Origin: an uncultured Pseudomonadota bacterium
GTDB taxonomy: Bacteria; Pseudomonadota; Alphaproteobacteria; CACZRW01
NCBI GenBank assembly: GCA_902783675.1
Contig: CACZRW010000056.1
Span: 1-15,649, forward strand
Length of the DNA: 15,649 nt
Direction of reading: 5' to 3'
The notes beneath the pieces were generated by a model. That model was not told the origin of the DNA, made no database searches, and saw nothing but the letters and a program-made list of their open reading frames with translations. This document shows, in pieces, positions 7,597 through 15,539 of the stretch (position 1 is its first letter; each line of letters opens with the position of its first letter). The position numbers and the translations under genes were made by a program.

Positions 7597-10500
7597 TCAC
7601 CTTGACGAGTTCGAGCGCTTTTTCAAAAGGCAGGTTCCCGTGTCAAAGTTAAACTTGGTGAAGAAGTGATCAACACTGCTGTCGTTGCCGCTTAACGCTT
7701 TGGGAAGGCGGGTCGCCCATTCGCCTTTTGATTCATTAAGTTTGCTAAAGGCGTCAAAGCGTTCCTGACGCGCAATGTCTATTTCTTCAATGATGTCATC
7801 AACATCGCCCTCTTCCAAAGTGCCTATGGGTTTGCCGCGGATTTTGCCGGTAAGCTCCGCCCACACGCCAATATGCGCATGCTCTTCCTCGGGCTCGGGG
7901 AACTCGGTCCCTTTGAATTGAGGATTGAAGGTGCGGGTAGTGTCGCCGGTCCAGCCGTAATTTTCCTCTTTCCTCGGAGTTTTGAAGCTGTTGTCGATTT
8001 TAAGCCGCTCAATCTTGGTGCGGCTGTCGCCGAAAGTGCTGGCGTCATAAGTGCCGGAAAGCGCCTTGTTCACCTTGCTCACCGAGGGTTTATAGGTGAC
8101 GCTCGCGCCGGCAATATCTTCACCGCCGCCGAAGTAGAAAAGCGTCTGGTAAATGCGGGCAAGACGCTGCAAGAATACATCTTTCGGGCTGTCGCCGCCG
8201 GTGACGGTGGGACCCCTGCCTTCAAAGCCGGGGAAGTCGGGCAGCTTTATCTTCTCACCCAGCTTCCACTTTTCATAGGCGTCGCGCCATGAAGTCGCTT
8301 CACCCGCCTCTTCCTCGGATTGAATAACGGCTTTGGTTATTTCGCGAGCAATGTCACGGGCGTTGTCATAGAAAACATTGGCCCTTTCCAAGCTCTCGCC
8401 GTAAAGCTTGTCCATGCTTGCGGCGTTGGAAAGGCTGCCGGAGCGGGTCCTGAAAGTAGGCTGCAAACCCCGCACCTCGTAAATCTTGTTTGCATAGTTC
8501 ACCGCCAGGTCGCTTAAAAGCTTGTTTAGGCTTTCTTGCAACTTTTTGTTTTCGTTCTTGGCGTGAGTGTTGGCGTCAACCGCGTGAACATAGGCCTCGT
8601 AAATGTCCAGGTAAACCTGAATGCGGTTCTGGTTCATCGGCAGGTTGCCAAGTCTGGAGATTTGCGGAAGCTGCGCTGTCATGTCGGCTGCCGAGAAGTC
8701 CGTCGGCTCGGCTCTTTCGCCGGAAGGATACGCCCAACCGCCCAAGGAGTGCGTAACCTCTGTCGAGGTCCACCTGTTATAAGTTGTGCAAGCCGAGGTT
8801 CTATACCTGTAGGTCGCGTCGTTTGTCCTCGGCGGGACTTTGCTTTTATCGTAGGTCGAGCCCACATAAGTCGCATAGGCGTCGAACTTTTCGCCAACAC
8901 CGCCGCTCATAAGATTGCGCCACGGGTTAGGCACGGCCTCGTAAACGCCGTCCGTTGAACCATTCCTTAAGAGAGGGAACTCACCCGTCATCGGGGACAA
9001 ATCGTAAACATTCTTGTATCCGCCTTTGCCGTCGGTGTCGGCGTCTATGTAAACACTTTCCATGACGCTGGGGCTGCCGTTATTCCAAATAAGCGGGCGC
9101 GGCATGACTTGGATTTGATCGTGAAGGTCATAGGGTCCGCTTAAAGGATTGGTGCAAGAGCCAACTCTCGGAGCCTCGCCGCCGAAGCCGTCCGGCGTCG
9201 GAGTGTAAACCAGCGCCCAATCGCAACAGCAGCAAGGAGGTTCGTCGCAATCACAAATCTCGCAGCAGACCCACCTGCTTTGTATTTGGTTGGCATGTTG
9301 CCATTGCGACACGAAGTTGCGAACTTTGTTGTACCACTCACCGCCGGGGATAAACTTGTAGTAATCGAAGTCCTCGTCTTCGTTAAACTCAAGTTGCAGG
9401 TCCGCCAAGTCTTGCGTCAAGCCCGCAAACTGGTAGTGGTCAACATAGTATCTTTTGAAGTTTTCCCAAACCTCCGATAAGTATCTTTTCTTTTGATCGG
9501 GCCAAAGCCTGTCCGAGCGGTTGGGTATGGGACCGAACTTTTCGTTGTGATACGCGTCCATTAAGAATTGATAGCCGACTTTCCACCGTTCTTTGCGGTA
9601 TTCGCGAGCGGCTTTGTTGCTTAATTCCCAAAAAGAAATGAAAGCCGGATTATCCTGCAAACTTTGACCTTTGGGGACGGTGACTTTCATAATGTTGTCA
9701 TAGTATTTTTCCCACTCGGTCGATGCCGTAGGAATGGCGGGAGTGGTGTATTTATACTCTACAAGCTCAAGCATGCCGCGCATGTTGTTGAACTTCTTAA
9801 GCTTGTTGTCAGAGCCCAAAAGGCGGTAGGACGAAGCGGTTTTACAAATGGCGTATTTGCTTGAATCTCTGGGCGTTTTCTTTTCATTGTTCCAGTCAGT
9901 GCAATCCAAAGTAATGGGGTCAAAAGGGTGCCCTTTCCAAACACCTTGCGAGGCTTTGGCATTGTTAAGCATAATCGTATAAGTGCCTAAGATGTAATGA
10001 CGAAGACCCAAGTGCCAAATGTTCCTGCCCGCCAGATAAGGATAGCTGTATTTAGCGGTCGAGCCCGTTTCGGTATTGGTTATGCGCTCAAGGTTTTTCC
10101 ATTTATCTTCTTCTCTAATGTTGTTTAAACGAACATCCGCAAGATTTTCAATGCTGTAGCGGTATTCGCGGTTGCCTTGCTTGCTGCTGCCCGAGTAAAC
10201 CCTTTGCGTGAACAGGTCGGCAATTTGCCTTGCGTTACAATCGTCGGCGAGGCTCAAAAGCTCTTTAAACTTGTTTTCAACTTTTTGCGCCTGAAGGTTT
10301 TCGATATAGGTCTCTTGCATGGATATCATATCGACACGGCGGTTATGCTCCTCTATCAAAAAGGCAATGGCTTTTTCGGCCTCAATAAGGCTCTTTTCCA
10401 AATCAATCACGGGGATTTTGTCCGCATAGCGCGCCTGCTCGTGCATCGCGGGGACGGAAGTTTTCTTGACGGGGGCAGTGTCAACTTCGCCGACATACTT

Positions 10501-10608
10501 TTTGAAAATGCTGTCCGTGGTTTGGGCAAAAGATGCCGGAATGCCATAGGCGAGCGCCAAACCTATCACCCAAAACAAGCTGCGATAAAAGTATGTCTTG
10601 TGTCTCAT
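7597..10608 (-). CDS. Large exported protein with cysteine cluster, T4SS-linked, family unknown
   Basis: 1003 residues; I do not recognise a named family. Residues 1-28 are a signal peptide (cut after SFA). At 65-74 it has IPVIDLEKSL, a motif shared in form with the other exported proteins of this operon, followed by a probable coiled coil to about residue 110. The middle is rich in Tyr, Trp and charged residues. A cysteine cluster, C448 C449 C452 C454 and C459-C462, holds eight Cys within 15 residues. A second long helical stretch follows the central region. The C-terminus is acidic. Predicted periplasmic or outside the cell. The ATG at 10608 starts the signal peptide; an upstream in-frame ATG at 10641 would add 11 mostly charged residues. 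It lies 84 nt before the first virB8 copy. Candidate roles are pilus-tip, surface adhesin or channel accessory part (inference). Confidence 0.8.
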   Translation of the reverse strand: MRHKTYFYRSLFWVIGLALAYGIPASFAQTTDSIFKKYVGEVDTAPVKKTSVPAMHEQARYADKIPVIDLEKSLIEAEKAIAFLIEEHNRRVDMISMQETYIENLQAQKVENKFKELLSLADDCNARQIADLFTQRVYSGSSKQGNREYRYSIENLADVRLNNIREEDKWKNLERITNTETGSTAKYSYPYLAGRNIWHLGLRHYILGTYTIMLNNAKASQGVWKGHPFDPITLDCTDWNNEKKTPRDSSKYAICKTASSYRLLGSDNKLKKFNNMRGMLELVEYKYTTPAIPTASTEWEKYYDNIMKVTVPKGQSLQDNPAFISFWELSNKAAREYRKERWKVGYQFLMDAYHNEKFGPIPNRSDRLWPDQKKRYLSEVWENFKRYYVDHYQFAGLTQDLADLQLEFNEDEDFDYYKFIPGGEWYNKVRNFVSQWQHANQIQSRWVCCEICDCDEPPCCCCDWALVYTPTPDGFGGEAPRVGSCTNPLSGPYDLHDQIQVMPRPLIWNNGSPSVMESVYIDADTDGKGGYKNVYDLSPMTGEFPLLRNGSTDGVYEAVPNPWRNLMSGGVGEKFDAYATYVGSTYDKSKVPPRTNDATYRYRTSACTTYNRWTSTEVTHSLGGWAYPSGERAEPTDFSAADMTAQLPQISRLGNLPMNQNRIQVYLDIYEAYVHAVDANTHAKNENKKLQESLNKLLSDLAVNYANKIYEVRGLQPTFRTRSGSLSNAASMDKLYGESLERANVFYDNARDIAREITKAVIQSEEEAGEATSWRDAYEKWKLGEKIKLPDFPGFEGRGPTVTGGDSPKDVFLQRLARIYQTLFYFGGGEDIAGASVTYKPSVSKVNKALSGTYDASTFGDSRTKIERLKIDNSFKTPRKEENYGWTGDTTRTFNPQFKGTEFPEPEEEHAHIGVWAELTGKIRGKPIGTLEEGDVDDIIEEIDIARQERFDAFSKLNESKGEWATRLPKALSGNDSSVDHFFTKFNFDTGTCLLKKRSNSSR

Positions 10609-10684
10609 TTTGCCTTGTCCTTCTTCTTTGTCCTTTTCCATGTCCCTTTTTATCCCTTTTTATCCTTCTTCGGTTCTTGCGCTT

Positions 10685-12019
10685 TTATTTTATGTTCTCG
10701 CGCTCTTCTTTGTCCATAAGGTAGATTTGCCGGATTTGACCGATGCCGCTATCGTCGCCGCGGGTCTTGGGCGAGCTGTTGTAAAGCGATGCCGCCGCCA
10801 GTAGCTTTAACCGTGCCGCCAAGACTTGCTGGTAGGTCGAAAGCAATTGGCTAAAGGCGTTGCGTGCGACAAAGTTCGCCTTTATATCGCTGTTGATATC
10901 AACATTGGCGCCTTTGTTGCCGGACATAAAGTCGCCTTTGAAACGATAGGCCGTAAGGTCAAGGTCGAAAGTTACATTATCGCCGACCAGCGAGGTCATA
11001 AGATTGCGCTTATCCTTGCCTACGCCGTAAGTGCCGGCACCGTCGGGAGCGTGGGGACGTCCTAAAAAGTCCAAAATGTCGCCCGTCTTAAGCTGGATAT
11101 ATGCGGCGGTTTTTATCGCCTCGACTATGTTTTCCTGCAAAAAAGCCTGGCGGCGGTTTTTGATGACGGTGTCGCCCACGGACTCACCGCCTACCAAAGT
11201 TACCGTCGTTTTGGGCGTGGTCCAGGTGACAGGGTCACCGTGCGAGCCGAACGGCATGAGCAACTTCTTTTCCAGCCATGCGGCAATTTTAAGCGGAGAG
11301 CGGTCGTCCTTAAACTTTTCGTTCGCTTTGCGATAGTCTTCCATCATGTCAATGGTGACAGGCTTTATTTCATAGGAATCAAGGGTCTGATAGCCGTCTT
11401 TGTTAAAGAATAAAATCTGGCGAATGCCGGGGTGCTGCTCGCTGCCGAGGCTCCCCCACAAACGGTTCTCCGAAGTAGCGGTGGTAAGTAAGCCGAAACT
11501 GCGGCTGCGGTCGTAAGACAGGGGATAAAGGGTCGTGCCTTTATCAAACATCTGTTTAAGCTTATCGGGCTCGGGCTTAAACGATATGGATATCTGGCGC
11601 ATTTCTTCCAAGCGGTGGAAGGGGTGCGTGTGCGTATAAGGGCCCATGTAGTTGATAAGGTCGGGGACAATGCGCCTTTGCGCGCCGTCGTAAACATTAT
11701 AGGCAAACGCCGCTTTTATCATAGAGGGAACGGTGTAGGATAAATTAAAAACTTTAAAATCATCTTTTAAAGTAAAAGGTGCTTCCTCTTTGGAGAAAAG
11801 CGAGGCTATTTCCAAATCCACAACGGGTATGTCACCGAAAGTCGCTAAAAGATTGTCGGCGTAAACTTCGGATATGACGCGAGAAACGGGCTTGTAATCA
11901 AACGCAAGCGCCGCCTTCGGAGCAACAAGCACCGCAACGATACCGCAAACAGCGGCGGCGGTGGTAATTGCGGCGGCGGTAACGGTGGCGGTTAAAACGG
12001 CAAAGCGTGACTTGTTCAT
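10685..12019 (-). CDS. Exported protein of the T4SS operon, family unknown, with IPVVDLE motif
   Basis: 444 residues with an unusually long Ala/Val/Thr-rich export signal (about residues 1-39, cut after ALA). At 64-70 it has IPVVDLE, nearly the same as IPVIDLE in the next gene product. The central part is mixed alpha/beta and unrecognised. The end (SQLLSTYQQVLAARLKLLAA) is a helix that recalls the C-terminal helices of VirB5/TrbJ-type proteins. The start is the ATG at 12019: AGGAGG lies 9 nt upstream, and it overlaps the previous stop as ATGA. An in-frame start 11 codons earlier would leave no good signal peptide. Coupled translation with the 521-residue gene suggests that the two products act together. 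The gap to the next gene is 76 nt of purine-rich sequence. Confidence 0.8.
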   Translation of the reverse strand: MNKSRFAVLTATVTAAAITTAAAVCGIVAVLVAPKAALAFDYKPVSRVISEVYADNLLATFGDIPVVDLEIASLFSKEEAPFTLKDDFKVFNLSYTVPSMIKAAFAYNVYDGAQRRIVPDLINYMGPYTHTHPFHRLEEMRQISISFKPEPDKLKQMFDKGTTLYPLSYDRSRSFGLLTTATSENRLWGSLGSEQHPGIRQILFFNKDGYQTLDSYEIKPVTIDMMEDYRKANEKFKDDRSPLKIAAWLEKKLLMPFGSHGDPVTWTTPKTTVTLVGGESVGDTVIKNRRQAFLQENIVEAIKTAAYIQLKTGDILDFLGRPHAPDGAGTYGVGKDKRNLMTSLVGDNVTFDLDLTAYRFKGDFMSGNKGANVDINSDIKANFVARNAFSQLLSTYQQVLAARLKLLAAASLYNSSPKTRGDDSGIGQIRQIYLMDKEERENIK

Positions 12020-13581
12020 TCCTTTGCTCCTCCTAAATCTACCTCGGTCCAATCAAAGGAAGGGGTGAGCCACAACCTTTCTTGCTCAGTCATACAAGTT
12101 TGCGACCAACCCGTGCCGTCCAATTTGTCCTCAATATCGGTGGTGGCAAGGCACTTGCCCGTGCCCCAAGTGGTGTTGGACGGCGGGTATATCCAAAAAC
12201 GGTCGGTGCCCATCATCGCTAATATCGCTTCCATTTCCAATTGTGCCGAAGAAAGCAGTATGAGTGTGGATACTTCCAAAGACGCCCTTACCCACATGAT
12301 GGTGTTTATGGCTATCATCTGCCTGATGCTGGTGGCGACGATTCTGTTCTGGGCCTTTTCTTTGCCGGTGAAAGTATAGTTTACCGGCATGTTCGTGTTC
12401 TTGGATTCTATAAACTTATTCCAAATGCACTCCATATACTGGTCGCGCGGAGCTTTTGAGCTTAACGGGTTATTCTGGCAAACATCTTGTAAAGATTCGG
12501 TTTTGATGTCCATAGCGGCGCCCGAGTATAAAGTGGTGATCTGAGCCTCCGGCGGATCGACGGGAGTGCGCGCCACATTGTCAATCGGCGCAGTGGCGGG
12601 TGCTCTGCCCGTAAGTGCGTTTATAATGGAAGTGGCTGTATCAACCGCCGAGGAAATGGCACCGGCTACGGTCCCTACTACGCCTTTTTCCAAAAGGTCG
12701 GTAAGGAGTGAAGAGGCCGCGCCAAGTGCGCTTTCAAAAGTGCCGGTGATTGCTCCCGCCAAGCCGCCGACGATGTTAAGCGACTTTTCCCAAGGGTCTA
12801 TCTGCCCGTCCCACAAGATTACTTCATTACCGTAAAGATAGCGCCCGATACCGTTACCCTCGGCGCGCTCGGCAAGATAAGAACGGGCATAAATACCCAG
12901 CAAGAAGTTGCGAGTGGCGACTTCGTTTATAAGCGCCTGACGGTAGGTATACATGGTCTCGTCAATAGCATCGGGAACGCGCTTTTTGTCCTTGGTTGTA
13001 TAGGCGTGCAAGAATTGCGTGTCTTTAAAGTTAGCGCCCGCAAGCGTGGGGTCGGCAAGCAAAGCCGTATTGCTGTTCTTTTCCTGCAAAATGGGAGAAA
13101 CGGGGTTGTTTAAGACATTTGACAAGATGGACCACGCGTCCGCCATCACCGCCGAGTTAAGCCCGCTGGACATGGCGGCGGCGGATACGCCCCCCAAAAG
13201 CTTGGTATAGAATGACTTAAAGGCCTTGTTCTTGCTGTCGTTGATAAGGTTCTTGTCGCGGATTTGAAAGAATAAAAGCGAGCGCATTATCGTGTCGTAA
13301 TCTTTCAAAGTTTCAATCAGGCGATCCTTTTCATACATGATTCTGTTGTCGCCCAAGGTCTGGCGAATTAAAGTGGTCGCACCGACTTGCGTGACAAGAT
13401 TTTGATGCAAGTCAAGCTGCGCCTCCGTAGTGCTTTTTTCAATATCGACAAGCTTGGTCGGTTCATCGTAAGTGAAAAGGACATGCTCAACTACCAGCCC
13501 GAACGCGTCGGCTTTTAAGGGAAAAGCGAAAAGCGCTCCCGTTAAAATCAGTCCTAAAAGATATGTCTTTTTGTTTACCAA
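12016..13581 (-). CDS. Exported protein of the T4SS operon, family unknown, with Gly/Ala-rich amphipathic region
   Basis: 521 residues starting at a TTG codon. AAGGA lies 8 nt upstream, and a good signal peptide (residues 1-26, cut after ADA) begins there. At 44-54 it reads LVDIEKSTTEA, aligning with VIDLEKSLIEA of the 1003-residue protein. A central region (about 270-330) is Gly/Ala/Ser-rich and mildly hydrophobic, perhaps membrane-interacting. The C-terminal third contains a hydrophobic helical segment (MIAINTIMWVRASLEVSTLI), four cysteines that could pair, and a Trp-rich end. No named family is recognised; VirB5/TrbJ-like is a weak suggestion. Its end overlaps the next gene by 4 bases. It lies 41 nt after the 344-residue gene. 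Confidence 0.8.
   Translation of the reverse strand: MVNKKTYLLGLILTGALFAFPLKADAFGLVVEHVLFTYDEPTKLVDIEKSTTEAQLDLHQNLVTQVGATTLIRQTLGDNRIMYEKDRLIETLKDYDTIMRSLLFFQIRDKNLINDSKNKAFKSFYTKLLGGVSAAAMSSGLNSAVMADAWSILSNVLNNPVSPILQEKNSNTALLADPTLAGANFKDTQFLHAYTTKDKKRVPDAIDETMYTYRQALINEVATRNFLLGIYARSYLAERAEGNGIGRYLYGNEVILWDGQIDPWEKSLNIVGGLAGAITGTFESALGAASSLLTDLLEKGVVGTVAGAISSAVDTATSIINALTGRAPATAPIDNVARTPVDPPEAQITTLYSGAAMDIKTESLQDVCQNNPLSSKAPRDQYMECIWNKFIESKNTNMPVNYTFTGKEKAQNRIVATSIRQMIAINTIMWVRASLEVSTLILLSSAQLEMEAILAMMGTDRFWIYPPSNTTWGTGKCLATTDIEDKLDGTGWSQTCMTEQERLWLTPSFDWTEVDLGGAKE
12029..12034 (-). promoter_or_regulatory. Ribosome binding site AGGAGG inside the end of the 521-residue gene
   Basis: A perfect AGGAGG sits 9 nt before the ATG at 12019, within the last codons of the upstream gene. 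It fixes the start at the ATGA overlap. Confidence 0.75.
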
Positions 13582-13622
13582 CTCTTTTGTCCTTTTCTAA
13601 CTTTAAACCTTAACCCTTAAAC

Positions 13623-14657
13623 CTACTTGCATATATCCTTTTGCGTTTTGATGACGCCGAAGCTATACATCTCACCGCCGAAAGTGCGAATGCCGCCGAT
13701 GCTGTTAAGCACTCTTAACTCGGTGATAAGCCCCTGAACGGCGTTGATTTGCCCTAAATGCCAAATAATGCCCGCGTCCGCGGCTATCCACAGATGAAGG
13801 GCTTTCCTTATCGTATCCGTTTTCAAGTCAGGATCTTTTAAAAGTTCCTTCATATAAGGGTATGCCAATTCATCAAAAAGCTCGCCCGAGCGTCTTACCG
13901 CCACGGCCGTCCCGTAGCCCTGCGCCAAAGCATTGCGGATTTCGGCGCGAAGGTTCCTTTGGCTTTGAGCGGCGGTCGATGACGAGCAGAGGTTCAGTGT
14001 CATTTTTTCGCGGGCGAAGCGGGCAAGCTCGGCGGAAGATTGCTTGCCGATGTTGGGACCGGTTGAAGCGCGTGAGTGTATCTCTTGGCGCGCACCGCCT
14101 TCATCTACCAAAAAGTAGCGCATTTCCGGAGCAAAAAGGTATTCCAAAAGGCGAGTGTCGGCATAGTCCTTTATCATTATGGGATTGTAGTCCCAGTTGG
14201 GCAGATTTTTACATGCGGGCACCTCGTATATTTCTCGGGTCGGAATGCCTTTGTGCTTCGTTCCTTCCAAGCAGCGAATGTATTGATAGGCGATGGACTT
14301 GTCGCCGATGGCAAGGTTCGGGCCCAAAATCTCGCGGATTTTCTCCAGCTGATATTGCGGCTTTAAAATATGTTCCTCGCTCGCGTCAAGCGCCCAATCT
14401 TTGCACTTTTCATCAAAGTCGGGATTCGCGGTGCACGAGTATTTCTTTGCCAGCGTTTCAATGTTTTCAGAGCCGCTGCGCATAATGTCGGAGTATTTTT
14501 GGAACTCTTCATTCTTCATCATTTGGCGGCGGACGATGTTGTAAATGTCTATGACCGAATTGGCAAAGGCAGGCTGGGGCAAAGAAGCAGAAAACACGGC
14601 AAAAAGCGCAAATGCCGCCGAGAATAATAATCTAAAATGTTTGGTTGCTCGCTTCAC
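13623..14657 (-). CDS. Exported VirB5/TrbJ-like candidate, 344 residues
   Basis: 344 residues from a GTG start, supported by an AGG-containing purine stretch about 8 nt upstream and by a signal peptide at 1-32 (cut after AFA). The mature protein opens with SVIDIYNIV, the VxD-type motif shared by the operon's exported set. It has six cysteines, among them C-x-n-C pairs near the start. Residues 241-255 show R-x-A-x3-G-Y-x2-A-x3-R, the same spaced motif found in the 236-residue protein upstream. The end (IIWHLGQINAVQGLITELRVLN) is the kind of Gln/Asn/Leu helix found at the C-terminus of VirB5/TrbJ proteins. A VirB5-type minor pilus or adhesion role is inferred, not shown. It lies 47 nt after the previous gene and 41 nt before the next. 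Confidence 0.78.
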   Translation of the reverse strand: MKRATKHFRLLFSAAFALFAVFSASLPQPAFANSVIDIYNIVRRQMMKNEEFQKYSDIMRSGSENIETLAKKYSCTANPDFDEKCKDWALDASEEHILKPQYQLEKIREILGPNLAIGDKSIAYQYIRCLEGTKHKGIPTREIYEVPACKNLPNWDYNPIMIKDYADTRLLEYLFAPEMRYFLVDEGGARQEIHSRASTGPNIGKQSSAELARFAREKMTLNLCSSSTAAQSQRNLRAEIRNALAQGYGTAVAVRRSGELFDELAYPYMKELLKDPDLKTDTIRKALHLWIAADAGIIWHLGQINAVQGLITELRVLNSIGGIRTFGGEMYSFGVIKTQKDICK

Positions 14658-14704
14658 GGTTTTGACCTTTTCCCCTGTTTATGCCCCTTTTTCTTTCTTT
14701 TCGC

Positions 14705-15415
14705 CTAGAACGACACACCAAGCAAAGCGTTCGCCGAGATGATTTCCAACTCGGAAGCCGAGGCGGCGACCAAAGTGCCAAGCTGGCCCACTATCTCTGC
14801 CAGTGCAAGATTTTCAATCGCCAAATCCTCGCGGATACTGGTGGATTGGCGGCTGCGCTCTCTTAACTCCTCTTGCAAAAAGCGGCCGGTAGCAGCGGCT
14901 TTTTGGCGGGCGACATAGGCTATGGAGTAGCCCTCAATTATCGCTTTGCGCGCCAGCAAAAGTTGGCGGCTGGTTGAGATGCTTTTTGCTTCGTCCTTAC
15001 TGCGATTATACTTTTTGCGAAAGTCCGCTTCCGACATCTCTTTCATCTCGTAAGGATTAAGCAGGACAAAGTGCTGTAAATAAGCCTCTATCGCCAGCGG
15101 AGTGGTTAAAATGGTGGCGTTAAATTGCCCCAGCCCCAAGTCCTCAATCGTGTTGGGAGTAAGAAGGTCGGTCGGATAGCGAATGTCGTCCAACGCTACA
15201 TTCTTAAACGGTCCAACGGATTGCAAAAGCCTATTGGTGTAAGTCGTCAGAGTTTGGCTTTGGTCCAGTAATTCTTGGGTAAGGCGATTGTTTTCCATAA
15301 CGGCAGAGTTAAGCTCGGAGTCTATAACCAGCACCTGAGCCCTTGTCTGGCACGGGCAAGCAAGCACTATGAATGACAGGAGGAAAAGTGACTTTTTAAC
15401 AATGTGACGCGGCAT
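14705..15415 (-). CDS. VirB5/TrbJ-like exported protein, first gene of the operon
   Basis: 236 residues. The signal peptide covers 1-26 (cut after TRA). An alternative reading as a lipoprotein through the VLAC sequence is possible but the lipobox is poor. The mature part begins VLVIDSELNS, then a long helical region rich in Gln/Asn (residues 37-60), a middle section, R-x-A-x3-G-Y-x2-A-x3-R at 156-170, and a C-terminal helix ending ANALLGV. Length, helical make-up and ends fit the VirB5/TrbJ group of exported T4SS pilus-associated proteins, but the match is by pattern only. The ATG at 15415 is chosen over an upstream in-frame start at 15499 because GGAG sits 7 nt before it and the signal peptide starts there. 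The longer form would also swallow the predicted promoter. Confidence 0.78.
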   Translation of the reverse strand: MPRHIVKKSLFLLSFIVLACPCQTRAQVLVIDSELNSAVMENNRLTQELLDQSQTLTTYTNRLLQSVGPFKNVALDDIRYPTDLLTPNTIEDLGLGQFNATILTTPLAIEAYLQHFVLLNPYEMKEMSEADFRKKYNRSKDEAKSISTSRQLLLARKAIIEGYSIAYVARQKAAATGRFLQEELRERSRQSTSIREDLAIENLALAEIVGQLGTLVAASASELEIISANALLGVSF

Positions 15416-15422
15416 CGCAAAT

Positions 15423-15426
15423 CTCC
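15423..15426 (-). promoter_or_regulatory. Ribosome binding site deciding the start of the first gene
   Basis: GGAG lies 7 nt before the ATG at 15415. It supports this start over the in-frame upstream one at 15499, which would add 28 residues ahead of the signal peptide. Confidence 0.7.
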
Positions 15427-15453
15427 ATTTTAACACTTTGAAGTTAATGGTTA

Positions 15454-15482
15454 ATTGTAGGGTTTTCCCGCCTAAAAGTAAA
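15454..15482 (-). promoter_or_regulatory. Predicted sigma70-type promoter of the T4SS operon
   Basis: On the minus strand, TTTACT (15482-15477, 4 of 6 to TTGACA) is followed by 17 nt and then TACAAT (15459-15454, 5 of 6 to TATAAT). Transcription would begin near 15447, giving a leader of about 32 nt before the ATG at 15415. No other convincing promoter precedes the genes, so it may serve the whole run. Predicted by eye only. Confidence 0.5.
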
Positions 15483-15492
15483 CTTGTTTTTT

Positions 15493-15510
15493 GTGACAAA
15501 AAAGTGACAA
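15493..15510 (-). promoter_or_regulatory. Direct repeat TTGTCAC x2, possible regulator site
   Basis: TTGTCAC occurs twice on the minus strand (15510-15504 and 15499-15493). The starts are 11 bp apart, so both copies face the same side of the helix. The pair ends 10 bp upstream of the predicted -35 box, a usual place for an activator. The binding protein is unknown. Confidence 0.35.
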
Positions 15511-15513
15511 GGA

Positions 15514-15539
15514 AATGAGGAATGAGGAATGAGGAATGA
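15514..15539. repeat. Heptamer tandem repeat aatgagg (3 full copies plus 5 nt)
   Basis: Three perfect copies of aatgagg followed by aatga, directly upstream of the TTGTCAC direct repeat. Short perfect heptamers of this kind are prone to slippage, which would change the spacing of anything upstream. Whether it has a function is unknown. The rest of the 15416-15649 leader shows no gene I can support. Confidence 0.8.

Noticed and set aside
13603..13617. A 15-bp word ttaaaccttaaccct shared with 15562-15576
   Set aside because: In a window of this size and in purine-biased gaps, one such match is close to chance, and neither copy has a consistent position relative to a start codon.
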